This document shows positions 7,780-16,147 of a DNA stretch of 64,000 nt, piece after piece. Source of the stretch: Rhizobiaceae bacterium (GTDB taxonomy: Bacteria; Pseudomonadota; Alphaproteobacteria; Rhizobiales; Rhizobiaceae); assembly GCA_023953835.1 (NCBI GenBank), contig JAMLJB010000001.1, forward strand, positions 372,001 through 436,000, given 5' to 3'. The notes under the pieces are model-generated. The model did no database searches, had not been told where the DNA came from, and saw nothing but the letters and a program-made list of their open reading frames with translations. Every line of letters starts with the position of its first letter. Positions within the stretch are counted from its first letter, which is position 1. The position numbers and the translations under genes are program-made.

Positions 7780-8553
7780 TCAGTCGATCAGGCCTTCGGC
7801 TTTCATCTTCCTGTAGACCACCTCGTCGGGCTCCCCGGTCTGCGGCAGGCCGAAGAGCGCCTGGAATTCCTTGATTCCCGCGCGCGTCTTTGCGCCCATG
7901 CGGCCATCGGCCTCGATACCATCATTGCCGAAGGCCTTCAGGCCCGCCTGTATCCTTGCCAGCAATTCGGTCGATCCGGGCGTCGTCTGCCGGACAATCG
8001 GCTCGGCCTGTCCAATTGATCCGGTGACGTCGGCAATGCCCAGTTCCTTCAACAGGCTCTCATCGACACTGCCCGAAACCGACAAGCCCATCCTGCGCTG
8101 ATAGGCTGAAATCGCAGCGGAGGTGTTCGGCCCGGCGAGGCCGTCCACCTCGCCCTGATAATAGCCGAGTTGCTTGAGCACCGCCTGCACGGCCTGCAAC
8201 TGCCTGTCGCCCAACTGAAGGCTTTGCTGCGAAGCGGCGGGGCGGGCCTGCGGCACCGGCGTCTGTGAGCGTTCGAGCCTTATGGTCGTTTCCGGCAATG
8301 CGGGTTCGCGATCGTCCGCCGCGAGCGTATCGAACGGACGCGTGGAGAACAGCGGAGCCGTATGCGCATGTGGCTGATACCACAGCGCGTTCGCGGAAAC
8401 GAAGGAAAGCGCGATCAGGAAAGCAGTGGTGCCGCCGACCAGCGCCGGGTTCTGGGACATGAAGCCGCCGACTGCCTGCATGCCTTGAAGCATGACGCCA
8501 TCATGCTCGACCGCCGCCGCTCGCTTCTTACGCTGTTTTGCGGAACGCGCCAT
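7780..8553 (-). CDS. Membrane-anchored protein with two peptidoglycan-binding domains
   Basis: A 257-aa protein. A basic start (ARSAKQRKKRAAAVEHD) precedes one transmembrane segment at about residues 35-58 (GGTTAFLIALSFVSANALWY). A proline-rich linker leads to two PG_binding_1-type helical modules: QAVLKQLGYYQGEVDGLAGP...ISAYQRRMG and ARIQAGLKAFGNDGIEADGRMG...IKEFQALFG. The topology places both modules in the periplasm, where they should bind the cell wall. The ATG at 8553 lies inside the last codons of the histidine kinase gene (26-base overlap), suggesting the two proteins are made together and might act in one envelope-sensing pathway. No catalytic domain is visible. Confidence 0.85.
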   Translation of the reverse strand: MARSAKQRKKRAAAVEHDGVMLQGMQAVGGFMSQNPALVGGTTAFLIALSFVSANALWYQPHAHTAPLFSTRPFDTLAADDREPALPETTIRLERSQTPVPQARPAASQQSLQLGDRQLQAVQAVLKQLGYYQGEVDGLAGPNTSAAISAYQRRMGLSVSGSVDESLLKELGIADVTGSIGQAEPIVRQTTPGSTELLARIQAGLKAFGNDGIEADGRMGAKTRAGIKEFQALFGLPQTGEPDEVVYRKMKAEGLID

Positions 8554-10288
8554 GATCCAACCCACTGCTCAATATCTGCACTTCCGTCGCTTCGCCCTGT
8601 CCATGCGTCGCTGATTCTCGGGGCAACGTCACAATCGCCGTGGTCCCCGCGCCGATCTGGCTCTCCAGCGCGAACGAACCGCCATGCAAGGCCGCCAACC
8701 CCTTGACCAGCGCCAGACCCAGGCCGGTGCCGTCGCGCCGATGCGTGTAATCGTTGCCGGCCTGCACGAAGGGCTGGCCGAGCCGCGCAATGTCCTCCTG
8801 CGCGATGCCGACACCCGTATCCTTGACCCACAGCCTGACGACATTGTCGTCCTGCGTGGCGCCCACCGTAACGGTTCCGCCTTCCGGCGTGAATTTCACG
8901 GCATTCGACAAGAGGTTTATCAGGATCTGGCGGACAGCGCGCCTGTCGGCATCGATTATGCCGACGGCAGGGTCGATCTCCGTCGCCACCTCGATGTTCT
9001 TGCGCTCCGCCTGCACGGAGATCATCGAGACGGAGGTGCTGACTGCCGCCTCCAGTTCGAAAGGTTCGCGAATGATCGTGTACGCGCCGAGTTCTATCTT
9101 CGACACATCGAGAATGGCGTTGACGACGCCGAGCAGGTGATGCCCCGCCTCGCTGATGAGGGCGACATGCTCCTTCTGGCGCGGGTCGGCGAAGCGCCCG
9201 TAAAGCTCGTGCGTCAGCATGTCGGAAAAGCCGATGATCGCGTTCAGCGGCGTGCGCAATTCGTGGCTGACCGAGGCGAGAAAGCTCGATTTGGAAAGTT
9301 CGGCCTGCGCGGCGCGTTCCTCGCTTACAGCAAGGCGCGCGCTGAGTTCGCCCATTTCCTGCGCCGTGCGGAAAATCGCCACAAGGCTCGCATCGTTGCT
9401 CGGCAGCCTGACGATCTCCGCGCTGAACCATTCATGGACCCCCGCCGTGACCTCGCCATCATGGGCAGGCAGGCGCAGCCGAAGGTCAAGCTTGCGGTTT
9501 GTCGCGCCGTTCCTCAGGTCCGAAAGCGCGCACATATAGGCGACGCGGTCGGCGATATGGATGCGGTCGAAAAGGCCCTGCTGCAACAGCATTTCCGGGG
9601 GCAGGCGCATCATGTCGCGCGCCTTTGCGGTGACATCTGCAACCTCGCCATTGCTCCCGATGCGCACCACTACCGCGTCGAGCGCGTCGGCCAGTTCATC
9701 GCTGGTCGAGGCATTGGCCGGACTCGAATCCGACCTTGTCAGTCTTGCAACCACGGTGAAGCCGTAGAGCAGCACAGGCAGCCAAAGCACGGGCGACCCC
9801 CAGCCTGCCTGCGGCAGGAAGGCCGACCCGACAGCTGCCGCTGCCGCTGCCAGAAGGCCGAACAGAAGCGCACGGTCGCTGCGCCAAACCCACCAGGCTT
9901 CGAAGACCAGCATCGGCAACAACATTGCCGACGGCGAGCCGAGCCCCCCGCCGAGCGCGACGAGCACGGCCGCGAGGATCGCGCCCGCGCCAAGCGACAG
10001 CGCGCCGACCAGCCCTTCCCTGCCATGCGCCGCGACGAATAGACCTGCGAGCCAGCAGGCGCCGAGGATCATGAAATTCGCCGCCGCCAGCGTGGCGGGG
10101 CCATGGCTTTGCGAAAGCGTCAGGGAGGATGCCGTTGCGGCAATCGCGGGTGCTGCGAACAGCGCGCCGGCCAGCCGCAGGCGCACGCCCGCCCGCTCTG
10201 CGGACAGGCCTGTCGTGTCGACCAGCCTGCGGCAGCCTTCCGCGGCAGAGGCGCACAACGCCCTGATTTTTACCGATACGCTATTCAA
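8528..10288 (-). CDS. PAS-domain sensor histidine kinase (PleC/DivJ/PdhS-like architecture)
   Basis: Membrane sensor kinase of about 586 aa. Residues 40-180 contain five to six hydrophobic helices, residues 200-308 a PAS-like domain (DALDAVVVRIGSNGEVADVT...), then HisKA with the phospho-accepting His342 in SHELRTPLNAIIGFSDML. The HATPase domain has an N box (ILINLLSNAVKFT), G1 (VKDTGVGI) and G2 (GTGLGLALVKGLAALHGG). All kinase motifs are intact and no receiver domain is attached. No response regulator is adjacent. The frame is open upstream to 10846; I chose TTG at 10288, just before the hydrophobic region, because the upstream part has no domain-like sequence. Similarity to cell-cycle kinases is by architecture only. 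Confidence 0.85.
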   Translation of the reverse strand: MNSVSVKIRALCASAAEGCRRLVDTTGLSAERAGVRLRLAGALFAAPAIAATASSLTLSQSHGPATLAAANFMILGACWLAGLFVAAHGREGLVGALSLGAGAILAAVLVALGGGLGSPSAMLLPMLVFEAWWVWRSDRALLFGLLAAAAAAVGSAFLPQAGWGSPVLWLPVLLYGFTVVARLTRSDSSPANASTSDELADALDAVVVRIGSNGEVADVTAKARDMMRLPPEMLLQQGLFDRIHIADRVAYMCALSDLRNGATNRKLDLRLRLPAHDGEVTAGVHEWFSAEIVRLPSNDASLVAIFRTAQEMGELSARLAVSEERAAQAELSKSSFLASVSHELRTPLNAIIGFSDMLTHELYGRFADPRQKEHVALISEAGHHLLGVVNAILDVSKIELGAYTIIREPFELEAAVSTSVSMISVQAERKNIEVATEIDPAVGIIDADRRAVRQILINLLSNAVKFTPEGGTVTVGATQDDNVVRLWVKDTGVGIAQEDIARLGQPFVQAGNDYTHRRDGTGLGLALVKGLAALHGGSFALESQIGAGTTAIVTLPRESATHGQGEATEVQILSSGLDHGAFRKTA

Positions 10289-10573
10289 CGCAACGCAGCC
10301 TCGTCCGAATTTCCGGATCGTTTGTTTGCCGCGACACTCGCATTCCCGGTTTAAGGAAAGGATAAAAACAGGCGCGGTTTTCCGCCTTGTGATGCAGCAT
10401 TGGGGCGCGGGCCTGTCGTTCGGCGCTGCTTTGCCCAACATGGTAAACGATGCGTCTCCGCCGCGCGCACCTCGCATGCGCTTGCATCGGCGACTTTTGA
10501 TTCTCTTAAGAAAATTTGAGGAAAATGGGAATTTATCGCGTCGCGAAAAACACGCGGCCTGATGGAGACAAAA
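10289..10573. other. Divergent promoter region between kinase operon and DUF5330/SufE genes
   Basis: About 285 bases carrying no recognisable gene. It separates two divergent transcription units and contains an AT-rich part near 10495-10545. I see no clear operator repeat. Confidence 0.4.
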
Positions 10574-10918
10574 ATGTCCTTCCTGTTGCGCCTGATGTTC
10601 TGGTTTGCGATCGTGCTCTATTTCCTGCCGCTGGGGGCGGGGCCCACCGGAGACGGCGGGAAACAGGTGGACGCCCTCGAAGCGGTCTCCGCCGCGCAGC
10701 AGGCCGTCGAGGACATCGCCGGCATGTGCGACCGCAGCCCGGACGTCTGCGTGACCGGCAAGGCAGCGCTCCAGATGGTCGGCGAGCGTGCACGCGACCG
10801 CGCACGCGCCGCCATCGATACGCTGGACGAGCAGCTCGGGCAGCAAGCGGTCAACGGCGATGCGCCGAGGCCGGATACCCCCGTCATCCCGGTTCCGACC
10901 GCCCGCCCGCAGAAATAA
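10574..10918 (+). CDS. DUF5330 domain protein
   Basis: A 114-aa protein starting with a hydrophobic anchor or signal (FLLRLMFWFAIVLYFLPLG). A helical segment follows: ALEAVSAAQQAVEDIAGMCDRSPDVCVTGKAAL, which contains the paired cysteines CDRSPDVC typical of this small rhizobial family, and a proline-rich tail (PDTPVIPVPTARPQ) closes the protein. The ATG at 10574 is preceded by GGAG; an ATG four codons earlier is less likely. The protein is probably exported and may form a disulfide. No function is known to me. SufE follows 39 bases later. Confidence 0.78.
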   Translation: MSFLLRLMFWFAIVLYFLPLGAGPTGDGGKQVDALEAVSAAQQAVEDIAGMCDRSPDVCVTGKAALQMVGERARDRARAAIDTLDEQLGQQAVNGDAPRPDTPVIPVPTARPQK

Positions 10919-10956
10919 GCGGTGACGCAGGCGCGTCCCGGACCTATATGGTGGGC

Positions 10957-11406
10957 ATGACGACCAGCATCGACGAAATCCGCGACGATTTTGCCTTCCT
11001 CGACGATTGGGAAGACCGCTATCGCTATGTGATCGACCTCGGCGAATCGCTGCCGGACTTTCCCACCGCCGCCCAGACCGACCGAAACAAGGTGCCGGGC
11101 TGCGTGAGCCAGGTCTGGCTGCTGACCGAAACAGGTTCCGGCGACGATCCCGTGATAAGCTTCACCGGCACCTCCGATGCGCACATCGTGCGGGGCCTTG
11201 TCGCCATCCTGCTCGCGCTGTTTTCCGGGAGGCGGGCGAGCGAGATCGTCGCCACCGACGCGGAAGCGGTGCTGCGCCAGCTTGGACTGGACGAGCATCT
11301 GACGCCGCAGCGCTCGAACGGCCTGCGTTCCATGGTCCGCCGCATCAAGCGCGATGCGGAGGCGGCGCTGGCGAGCGCCGCTCAACAGCCGATCGAAGGC
11401 CGGTAG
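10957..11406 (+). CDS. sufE: SufE family cysteine desulfuration protein
   Basis: Sulfur-acceptor protein that takes persulfide sulfur from the cysteine desulfurase SufS for Fe-S cluster assembly. The 149-aa chain shows the usual signature: DDFAFLDDWEDRYRYVIDLG, LPDFP, then NKVPGCVSQVWL, whose Cys is the active-site sulfur acceptor. The C-terminal part LDEHLTPQRSNGLRSMVRRIK also matches. The rest of a suf operon is not nearby, so this is a stand-alone copy, as is common in rhizobia. The start is ATG at 10957 (or 10948). The 3' end overlaps the convergent DUF6456 gene by 25 bases. Confidence 0.92.
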   Translation: MTTSIDEIRDDFAFLDDWEDRYRYVIDLGESLPDFPTAAQTDRNKVPGCVSQVWLLTETGSGDDPVISFTGTSDAHIVRGLVAILLALFSGRRASEIVATDAEAVLRQLGLDEHLTPQRSNGLRSMVRRIKRDAEAALASAAQQPIEGR

Positions 11407-12167
11407 TCCTCCGCACCCCAATGCAGCATCCGCTCGCGTGACTGGATGCGCGGCGGCTCGTAGTGGCGCGCAAGAGCGCCGAGTGCTGCCTTGAGCACGA
11501 TCTTTGCCGACCTCGCGGGCCAGCGCCGCTCGGCCTCCACCGTCTCAAGCCCTTTCAGGAAGCAGCAGACGTCGAGCAACACGCCCGCCAGTTCCGGCCC
11601 CACCTCCACGATTGCCTTTTCGACGCGCAGCCGCGCGGAAAGTGCTGCGTCCGTCAATTCCGCGATGCCGCCCGCCGCGTGCCCGGTGCCCGAAGAAATG
11701 CGCGGCTCCCAGTTCGCGCCGAGGCGCGGCATCATCTGCCCTCGCGTGTAGTCGCTGCGCAGCCTCTCACCCGCCCGCACCTCCGCTTCGCTCAGAAAAA
11801 GCTTACCCTCCTTGTCCTTGCGCCGCGCGATCTGGCCGAGCGGCGATTCGTCGAGATTGACGGCAAGGACAGTTCTGCCGCCCTCGCCCTCCCGCAGTTC
11901 GATCTCGCAATGCTGCGCCTGGAACCCAGCCTCCCGCCCCGCCGCATCGCGCCGCGCCTTCGCCATGCCTTCAGCGGTCAGATGCAGCTTCCCGCCCGTC
12001 TCGCGAACGACGCCACGCCGGGCGAGCGCCTGCAACAGCGCGACGGACACCGCGATGCACCTGCCGTTGCCCTGATCGACCAGCGCCTTTCCGTCGCGCA
12101 CGAGCGCGGCGGCCGTCGCAGGCCCGTGCAGGAGGAATTTCAGCAACCGCGCCTCCATGGCTTCCAT
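11382..12167 (-). CDS. DUF6456 domain protein
   Basis: A 261-aa soluble protein. The N-terminal part resembles a winged-helix fold (LLKFLLHGPATAAAL, VALLQALARRGVVRETGGKLHLTAEG). The C-terminal part (LGQIARRKDKEGKLFLSEAEVRAGERLRSDYTRG and WPARSAKIVLKAALGALARHY) matches the DUF6456 family of Hyphomicrobiales. The ATG at 12167 is preceded by GGAGGG and lies two bases beyond the TGA of the upstream DnaA-domain gene, so translation is coupled. Possible DNA binding is inferred from the winged-helix-like segment and the partner. Function is unknown. Confidence 0.8.
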   Translation of the reverse strand: MEAMEARLLKFLLHGPATAAALVRDGKALVDQGNGRCIAVSVALLQALARRGVVRETGGKLHLTAEGMAKARRDAAGREAGFQAQHCEIELREGEGGRTVLAVNLDESPLGQIARRKDKEGKLFLSEAEVRAGERLRSDYTRGQMMPRLGANWEPRISSGTGHAAGGIAELTDAALSARLRVEKAIVEVGPELAGVLLDVCCFLKGLETVEAERRWPARSAKIVLKAALGALARHYEPPRIQSRERMLHWGAEDYRPSIGC

Positions 12168-12169
12168 CG

Positions 12170-12598
12170 TCAGCCCTCCACCTTGTCGCCGAGCGCGGCG
12201 GCCGTGATGCGCTCGGCGCGGGCCACCATCTGGTCGAACTCGATGTCGTCGCGCATGTCCTCGACCTGATGGCACGCATAGAGGACCGTGGTGCGGTCGC
12301 GGTCGAAACCCAGCCCGACCTCCTTCATCGTCAGCCGCATCACCACATGGGCGACGTACATTGCGATCTGCCTGACCTGCGCGATGGAATGGCTGGTGCG
12401 GTGCGAGGCTTTCAGCTCCTTGCTCGGCACATTGAAGAGCGCGGAGATGATCTCGACGACGTTGCCGCAGATTTCGATTGCCCGCTCCTGAGAACGTTGG
12501 AGGCGCTGCCGCCCGATGTCGTTCAGGAAGGGATCTCGTTCAAATCTCTCGCCCGGCTGAAACCGCGAATCCTTGATGGCAAAGCTCTTCATGAACAC
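12170..12598 (-). CDS. Stand-alone DnaA domain IV-like DNA-binding protein
   Basis: A 142-aa protein whose central 70 residues match the DNA-binding domain IV of the replication initiator DnaA: IISALFNVPSKELKAS, VRQIAMYVAHVVMRLTMKEVG and the box-contacting motif GFDRDRTTVLYACHQVE (DnaA usually has FGGRDHTTVLHA). There is no AAA+ ATPase domain, so it cannot be an initiator by itself. It could bind DnaA-box-like sites as a regulator or competitor. Related orphan domains occur in rhizobial genomes and phages. It is coupled to DUF6456, whose start codon is two bases after this stop. The start is ATG at 12598 (or 12592). Confidence 0.82.
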   Translation of the reverse strand: MFMKSFAIKDSRFQPGERFERDPFLNDIGRQRLQRSQERAIEICGNVVEIISALFNVPSKELKASHRTSHSIAQVRQIAMYVAHVVMRLTMKEVGLGFDRDRTTVLYACHQVEDMRDDIEFDQMVARAERITAAALGDKVEG

Positions 12599-12791
12599 CC
12601 TCTCGAAATAGGAATTACTTCTTATATTAGAGAATCTTCATGTGTGGAGAAATGCGACGGCAGCTATGCCGAAGATTCATTTAACCGACTGATTTCCCCT
12701 CATTTTTTTAATGCCACTCAATTTTTTCCCGGCCGCTTTTCCACAGCCCGGCACAATCGATCCAGGCTGTTGCTCCAAAAGGAGACAGGAA

Positions 12792-13076
12792 ATGCATCAC
12801 TTGATCAGGGAAGCTTGCTCGTTCGGCGCGGGGCGTGCCGAAGCGGCACAGGAAGCGGCGGAGCGGGCCGCGCTGCAAATTCTGTGCGGGCTGGACCTTG
12901 ACGCGGTGCTGCGTGCGTCTGTGCAGGGCCTTTCAGCCGCCATCCAGCGTGCGGAGCGCGCGCTGCGAACGGAACGCATCAAGGGCCTGCGCCGGCACTG
13001 GAGCTATGACCTCAATCGGCATATCGCCCTGAAACAGGCGATCGACCGATTGCGCGCCAGGCAAGGACCAAAATGA
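12792..13076 (+). CDS. Hypothetical protein, 94 aa
   Basis: A small charged helical protein (HHLIREACSFGAGRAEAAQEAA, LDAVLRASVQGLSAAIQRAERALR, HWSYDLNRHIALKQAIDRLRARQ). No signal peptide or membrane segment is seen. A good ribosome binding site (AAGGAGACAGGAA) precedes the ATG at 12792; the longer open frame from 12711 has none. I do not recognise a named domain. It is divergent from the DnaA domain IV gene, with a 193-base AT-rich spacer, and convergent with mucR. The even spacing of Ala, Arg and Leu suggests a helical bundle or coiled coil. Confidence 0.6.
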   Translation: MHHLIREACSFGAGRAEAAQEAAERAALQILCGLDLDAVLRASVQGLSAAIQRAERALRTERIKGLRRHWSYDLNRHIALKQAIDRLRARQGPK

Positions 13077-13077
13077 A

Positions 13078-13104
13078 AAGTGCACCGCGCAGGGCGATGC
13101 ACTT
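13078..13104 (-). terminator. Candidate terminator downstream of mucR
   Basis: Inverted repeat AAGTGCA/TGCACTT with a 13-base loop. On the minus strand the stem is followed by TTTCATTTT. It abuts the stop of the convergent 94-aa gene and may serve both. Confidence 0.45.
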
Positions 13105-13170
13105 GATCTTCCAGACGGGTAAATGATGCGACACCGCGTTCGGGGCACGACGCGGCTTACGGCATGCCGC

Positions 13171-13602
13171 CTACTTGCGCGTCTTGCGCTTGCGGCCAAG
13201 CCCCATCTTCTTTGCGAGCTGCGAACGGGCAGCCGCATAGTTGGGCGCAACCATCGGATAGCTGGAGTCGAGACCCCACTTCTCACGATACTGTTCCGGG
13301 GTCAGATTGTAGTGTGTCATGATGTGGCGCTTGAGTGACTTGAACTTTTTTCCGTCCTCAAGGCAGATAATATATTCGTCATGCACCGACCGCTTGGGGT
13401 TGATAGCCGGCTTCTGTTTATCGACCGGAGCCTGCGGCTCAGGATCAGCGCCAACCCGGCCCAGCGCCGCATGCACCTCGGCAATCAGGCCGGGGAGTTC
13501 CGAAGCAGGCACCGAATTATTGCTTACATAAGCCGAAACAACGTCGGCAGTCAGTCCAATCAACATCTCGCCGCCACGAGACGAAGCATCTGAATGTTCC
13601 AT
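13171..13602 (-). CDS. mucR: MucR/Ros family transcriptional regulator
   Basis: A 143-aa zinc-finger-type global regulator controlling exopolysaccharide, motility and cell-cycle genes in rhizobia and virulence in Brucella. The N-terminal half is the oligomerisation region (LIGLTADVVSAYVSNNSVPASELPGLI). The DNA-binding half has the core ICLEDGKKFKSLKRHIMTHYN and TPEQYREKWGL. One zinc-ligand Cys of the classical Ros finger is replaced by Asp (CLED), as in several MucR homologues; both His are present. It ends in a basic tail (KKMGLGRKRKTRK). It is monocistronic, with a long AT-rich upstream region consistent with autoregulation, since MucR proteins bind AT-rich DNA. Confidence 0.92.
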   Translation of the reverse strand: MEHSDASSRGGEMLIGLTADVVSAYVSNNSVPASELPGLIAEVHAALGRVGADPEPQAPVDKQKPAINPKRSVHDEYIICLEDGKKFKSLKRHIMTHYNLTPEQYREKWGLDSSYPMVAPNYAAARSQLAKKMGLGRKRKTRK

Positions 13603-13915
13603 GGTTCAGATTTCCTGTTAATTCCCGAGATACGTTTCAGTTTATCCGCCAGCTGGGGCTACCGGAGATTTGCCCGAGATTTGTCGAATCGCATCTTCGA
13701 CCTCGTAATTGTCCGTTACGCTAAATTATCTGGGAGATCAATGATCTACTTCGAATAGTCGCAGCTTCGTGTTGATTACTACTATTATTCAAAGACACTA
13801 ATTGAATATTGCGAGTGAACGGTCGCGGGAAATCGCCGTATTATCGGCGTTTCCGAAGTATTCGTGCCGCCCTCTCCGAGAAAAAGTTAATTTTGGGTAT
13901 ACGATGCGCGCAAGC
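13603..13915. other. Long AT-rich intergenic region upstream of mucR
   Basis: About 310 bases without a credible gene. It is clearly richer in A and T than its surroundings (for example 13715-13815, with many TTA/TAT steps), which fits a regulatory region, including possible MucR self-binding. No sharp palindrome is evident. Confidence 0.45.
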
Positions 13916-13947
13916 AAAAGGGGACAGCATCGCGAGACGCTGTCCCC
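13916..13947 (-). terminator. Rho-independent terminator after the copper chaperone gene
   Basis: The perfect stem GGGGACAGC/GCTGTCCCC has a 10-base loop. Read on the minus strand it is followed by TTTTGC. It lies about 20 bases after the PCu(A)C stop codon. Confidence 0.85.
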
Positions 13948-13967
13948 TCAAAAACGCGGCCGATTCG

Positions 13968-14486
13968 TTAGCCGCCGTGGGCGTTGTGGTCCATGCTGCC
14001 GCCCATCGACTCCACAGCAAATTCCACGTCCACTTCACCGGCTTTTTCGAAGGTAAGGCTCCCCTTGAATCGTTCCCCTTCCTTCAAAGGCCGCTCGATT
14101 CCCATGAACATGAGGTGGAACGAACCCGGCTTGAGTTCGACCGTTCCTCCCGCCGGGATTTCAATTCCGGCGGCAAGTTCGCGCATGGTCATGACGCCCT
14201 TCGCATCGACAGCCATTTCATGGATCTGGGCTTTGGGGGAAATCTCGCCTGTCACCGCGACAAGGCGGTCGGCCTCGCCGCCTTCATTCTTCAATGTCAG
14301 GTATCCGGCTGCCACCTTTGCCCCGGCAGGCGTGGCGCGCGACCATGGATGGCCGATCTCGATTGCCCCCGCCTTGTACTCGTGCGCCGAAAGGCCTTGT
14401 GTCCATGCTAACAGAGACAACGCGGCGAAAGCCGAAATACCCAATGAGGATTTGGCGCTGAGAGCGCCGTGAAAGAAATTTCGCAT
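13968..14486 (-). CDS. Periplasmic copper chaperone PCu(A)C
   Basis: A 172-aa protein with an N-terminal signal sequence ([20 protein letters not shown]) and the PCu(A)C beta-fold. Copper ligands are visible in two motifs: [16 protein letters not shown] and [14 protein letters not shown], the H(M)x10MxM/HxM pattern that binds Cu(I). The C-terminus adds Met and His ([12 protein letters not shown]). These proteins deliver Cu(I) to the CuA or CuB centre of cytochrome oxidase together with Sco proteins, which are absent from this window. It is cotranscribed behind a DUF2946-type gene and followed by a strong terminator. Confidence 0.9.
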   Translation of the reverse strand: MRNFFHGALSAKSSLGISAFAALSLLAWTQGLSAHEYKAGAIEIGHPWSRATPAGAKVAAGYLTLKNEGGEADRLVAVTGEISPKAQIHEMAVDAKGVMTMRELAAGIEIPAGGTVELKPGSFHLMFMGIERPLKEGERFKGSLTFEKAGEVDVEFAVESMGGSMDHNAHGG

Positions 14487-14552
14487 GATTTGCTCCTGAT
14501 GTGTGTCCGCTGGTGCGGAGAAATGTCGTTCCGGCGTCTGTGCGCCGCAGAG

Positions 14553-14942
14553 TCACATCATCGATGGCGGAGCGCGCGGATTGCCCTGTTTCGCATCGGA
14601 ACGAAGCACCAGCCGGTCGCCGGAACTGACGCCGAGCGGCTCTGAAATCGTTCTGAAGGCGGCCGCCGGAACCGAAGCGTCCCGCGGCGGCAGCAGCAGG
14701 TTTGCCGAAGCGTGGCAGGCCAGCGTGCAGCAGTCCGGAAACCCGCTGTGCCGGTCGGGTGCGGTGTTCCCCTGGCCGGCCTGATCGCTGATACAAAGCG
14801 GATTGCCGAAGGCGTCGACCGGCATTGGCGTCGCACTGGCCCATGCACCGCCCAATGCATGGAGCATGAACATCAGCGCCGCCACGATCGAAATCGCGGC
14901 GCGCCTTCCATCTGCTCGCGCTATCCAGTTCAGCCTTCCCAT
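14553..14942 (-). CDS. DUF2946-like small exported protein
   Basis: A 129-aa protein with one N-terminal hydrophobic segment (ISIVAALMFMLHALGGAWA). A Cys-containing central part follows (NPLCISD; DCCTLACHAS) and the end is Pro-rich (NPRAPPSMM). Layout and the CC..C motif fit DUF2946 proteins, often next to PCu(A)C or other copper genes. The Cys and His residues suggest metal handling at the membrane or in the periplasm; this is an inference from context. It starts the unit that continues 66 bases later with the copper chaperone, and is divergent from the metallophosphoesterase gene. Confidence 0.65.
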   Translation of the reverse strand: MGRLNWIARADGRRAAISIVAALMFMLHALGGAWASATPMPVDAFGNPLCISDQAGQGNTAPDRHSGFPDCCTLACHASANLLLPPRDASVPAAAFRTISEPLGVSSGDRLVLRSDAKQGNPRAPPSMM

Positions 14943-15060
14943 GCGGTGCTTCTAGTGCCTTTCCCCTGCTGATGGAAGGTTCCGCGATTGTCAAAAATCG
15001 CCCAAGGCTGGATAGTCCGGGTCGGCAACAGCGACGAAACATGGATTGGCCCGCAATTTC

Positions 15061-16137
15061 ATGATCACCCGCCGGTTCTTTCTCGCCTCGGGCGCCGCCG
15101 CCCTGTGTGCCGGACACGCCCGCGCCGCGCTGCCTTCCGTCACTTTCCTGTTCATTGCCGATGTCCACGCCTGCCGGATGGGTCCGGGGCTCAGCCCTAA
15201 CTGCCAGACGGAGGGAAAGACCGACGCAAACCTGCTGCGGCATATCCGTGCGCTGAACGATCTGGAATACAAGCACTGGCCTGAAACCATAAACGGCGCG
15301 CCGACCGGCCTCGCCAATGCGGGCCGACGCATTGGCGAGCCGAAAGGCGTGGTCATCGGCGGGGATATGACCGACGACGGCGGCGGGCAGACGGCCGAAC
15401 TCCAGGAAGGCACGCAAATCCTCCAGTTCAGCCACCGCTACCGGCAGGGACCGGGGCCAGACATGCTGCACATGCCCGTCTATGCGGGGCTCGGCAACCA
15501 CGACCTCGACCAGGACGGGCGGCCGCCCGATCCCGATTGGTACAGGCAGGAACTGCGCGACTATGTGCGCTTCAACCACGAACCAAGCGTTTTCTTCAAG
15601 CCGCCGGTCCCGGCGACCAATTTCGATCCACTGAGCGATTGCTATTCCTGGGACTGGGGACCGCTGCATCTGGTGCAGTTGCATCGATTCGGCGGCGACA
15701 CCCGCAAGGGCGCGGTCAGCGCGCTGCCCTGGCTGAAGCAGGACCTCGCGACCCATGGCGCTGAAGGCAGGCCGGTGGTACTTTTTCAGCACTATGGGTG
15801 GGATCCGTTCTCGACTGAGCGCTGGGACCCTGAAAAGACCACATTTGACGATGCAGGGCATGGTGCGCCGCACTGGTGGACCGAAGAAGAGCGCCAGGCT
15901 CTCCTCGACGCCGTCGCGGATGCGAACGTCATAGGCATCTTCCACGGCCACGAGCACGACACGCCGATGATCTACCGGCAAGGCAATATCGACCTCTTCA
16001 AGCCGATCGCCGCATTCAAGGGAGGCTTCGCGCTCGCGCAACTCGAAGGACAGCGCTTCTCGGTTGTTCTTGGCGAAGCGTCGGACGAGCAGGGCAATGT
16101 GCGCTTCACGAACGCCTTCCAAAAGACCATTAGCTGA
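15061..16137 (+). CDS. Tat-exported metallophosphoesterase
   Basis: A 358-aa calcineurin-like phosphoesterase. The N-terminus has a twin-arginine signal (ITRRFFLASGAAALCAGHARA). Metal-binding motifs are in order: FIADVHAC (DxH), VVIGGDMTDDGG (GD), AGLGNHDLDQDG (GNHD), and FHGHEHDTPM (GHxH). The substrate is unknown. The ATG at 15061 is right for the Tat signal; a TTG five codons earlier is unlikely. The gene ends 10 bases before lpiA/mprF, so it probably belongs to the same operon as the lysyl-phosphatidylglycerol genes. A role in lipid or cell-envelope phosphate metabolism is therefore plausible but unproven. Confidence 0.85.
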   Translation: MITRRFFLASGAAALCAGHARAALPSVTFLFIADVHACRMGPGLSPNCQTEGKTDANLLRHIRALNDLEYKHWPETINGAPTGLANAGRRIGEPKGVVIGGDMTDDGGGQTAELQEGTQILQFSHRYRQGPGPDMLHMPVYAGLGNHDLDQDGRPPDPDWYRQELRDYVRFNHEPSVFFKPPVPATNFDPLSDCYSWDWGPLHLVQLHRFGGDTRKGAVSALPWLKQDLATHGAEGRPVVLFQHYGWDPFSTERWDPEKTTFDDAGHGAPHWWTEEERQALLDAVADANVIGIFHGHEHDTPMIYRQGNIDLFKPIAAFKGGFALAQLEGQRFSVVLGEASDEQGNVRFTNAFQKTIS

Positions 16138-16147
16138 TACGACTGAC

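Noticed and set aside
13171..13602. MucR considered defective because a zinc-ligand Cys is missing
   Set aside because: The same CLED arrangement occurs in functional MucR/Ros homologues of related bacteria, so it is normal for this subfamily.
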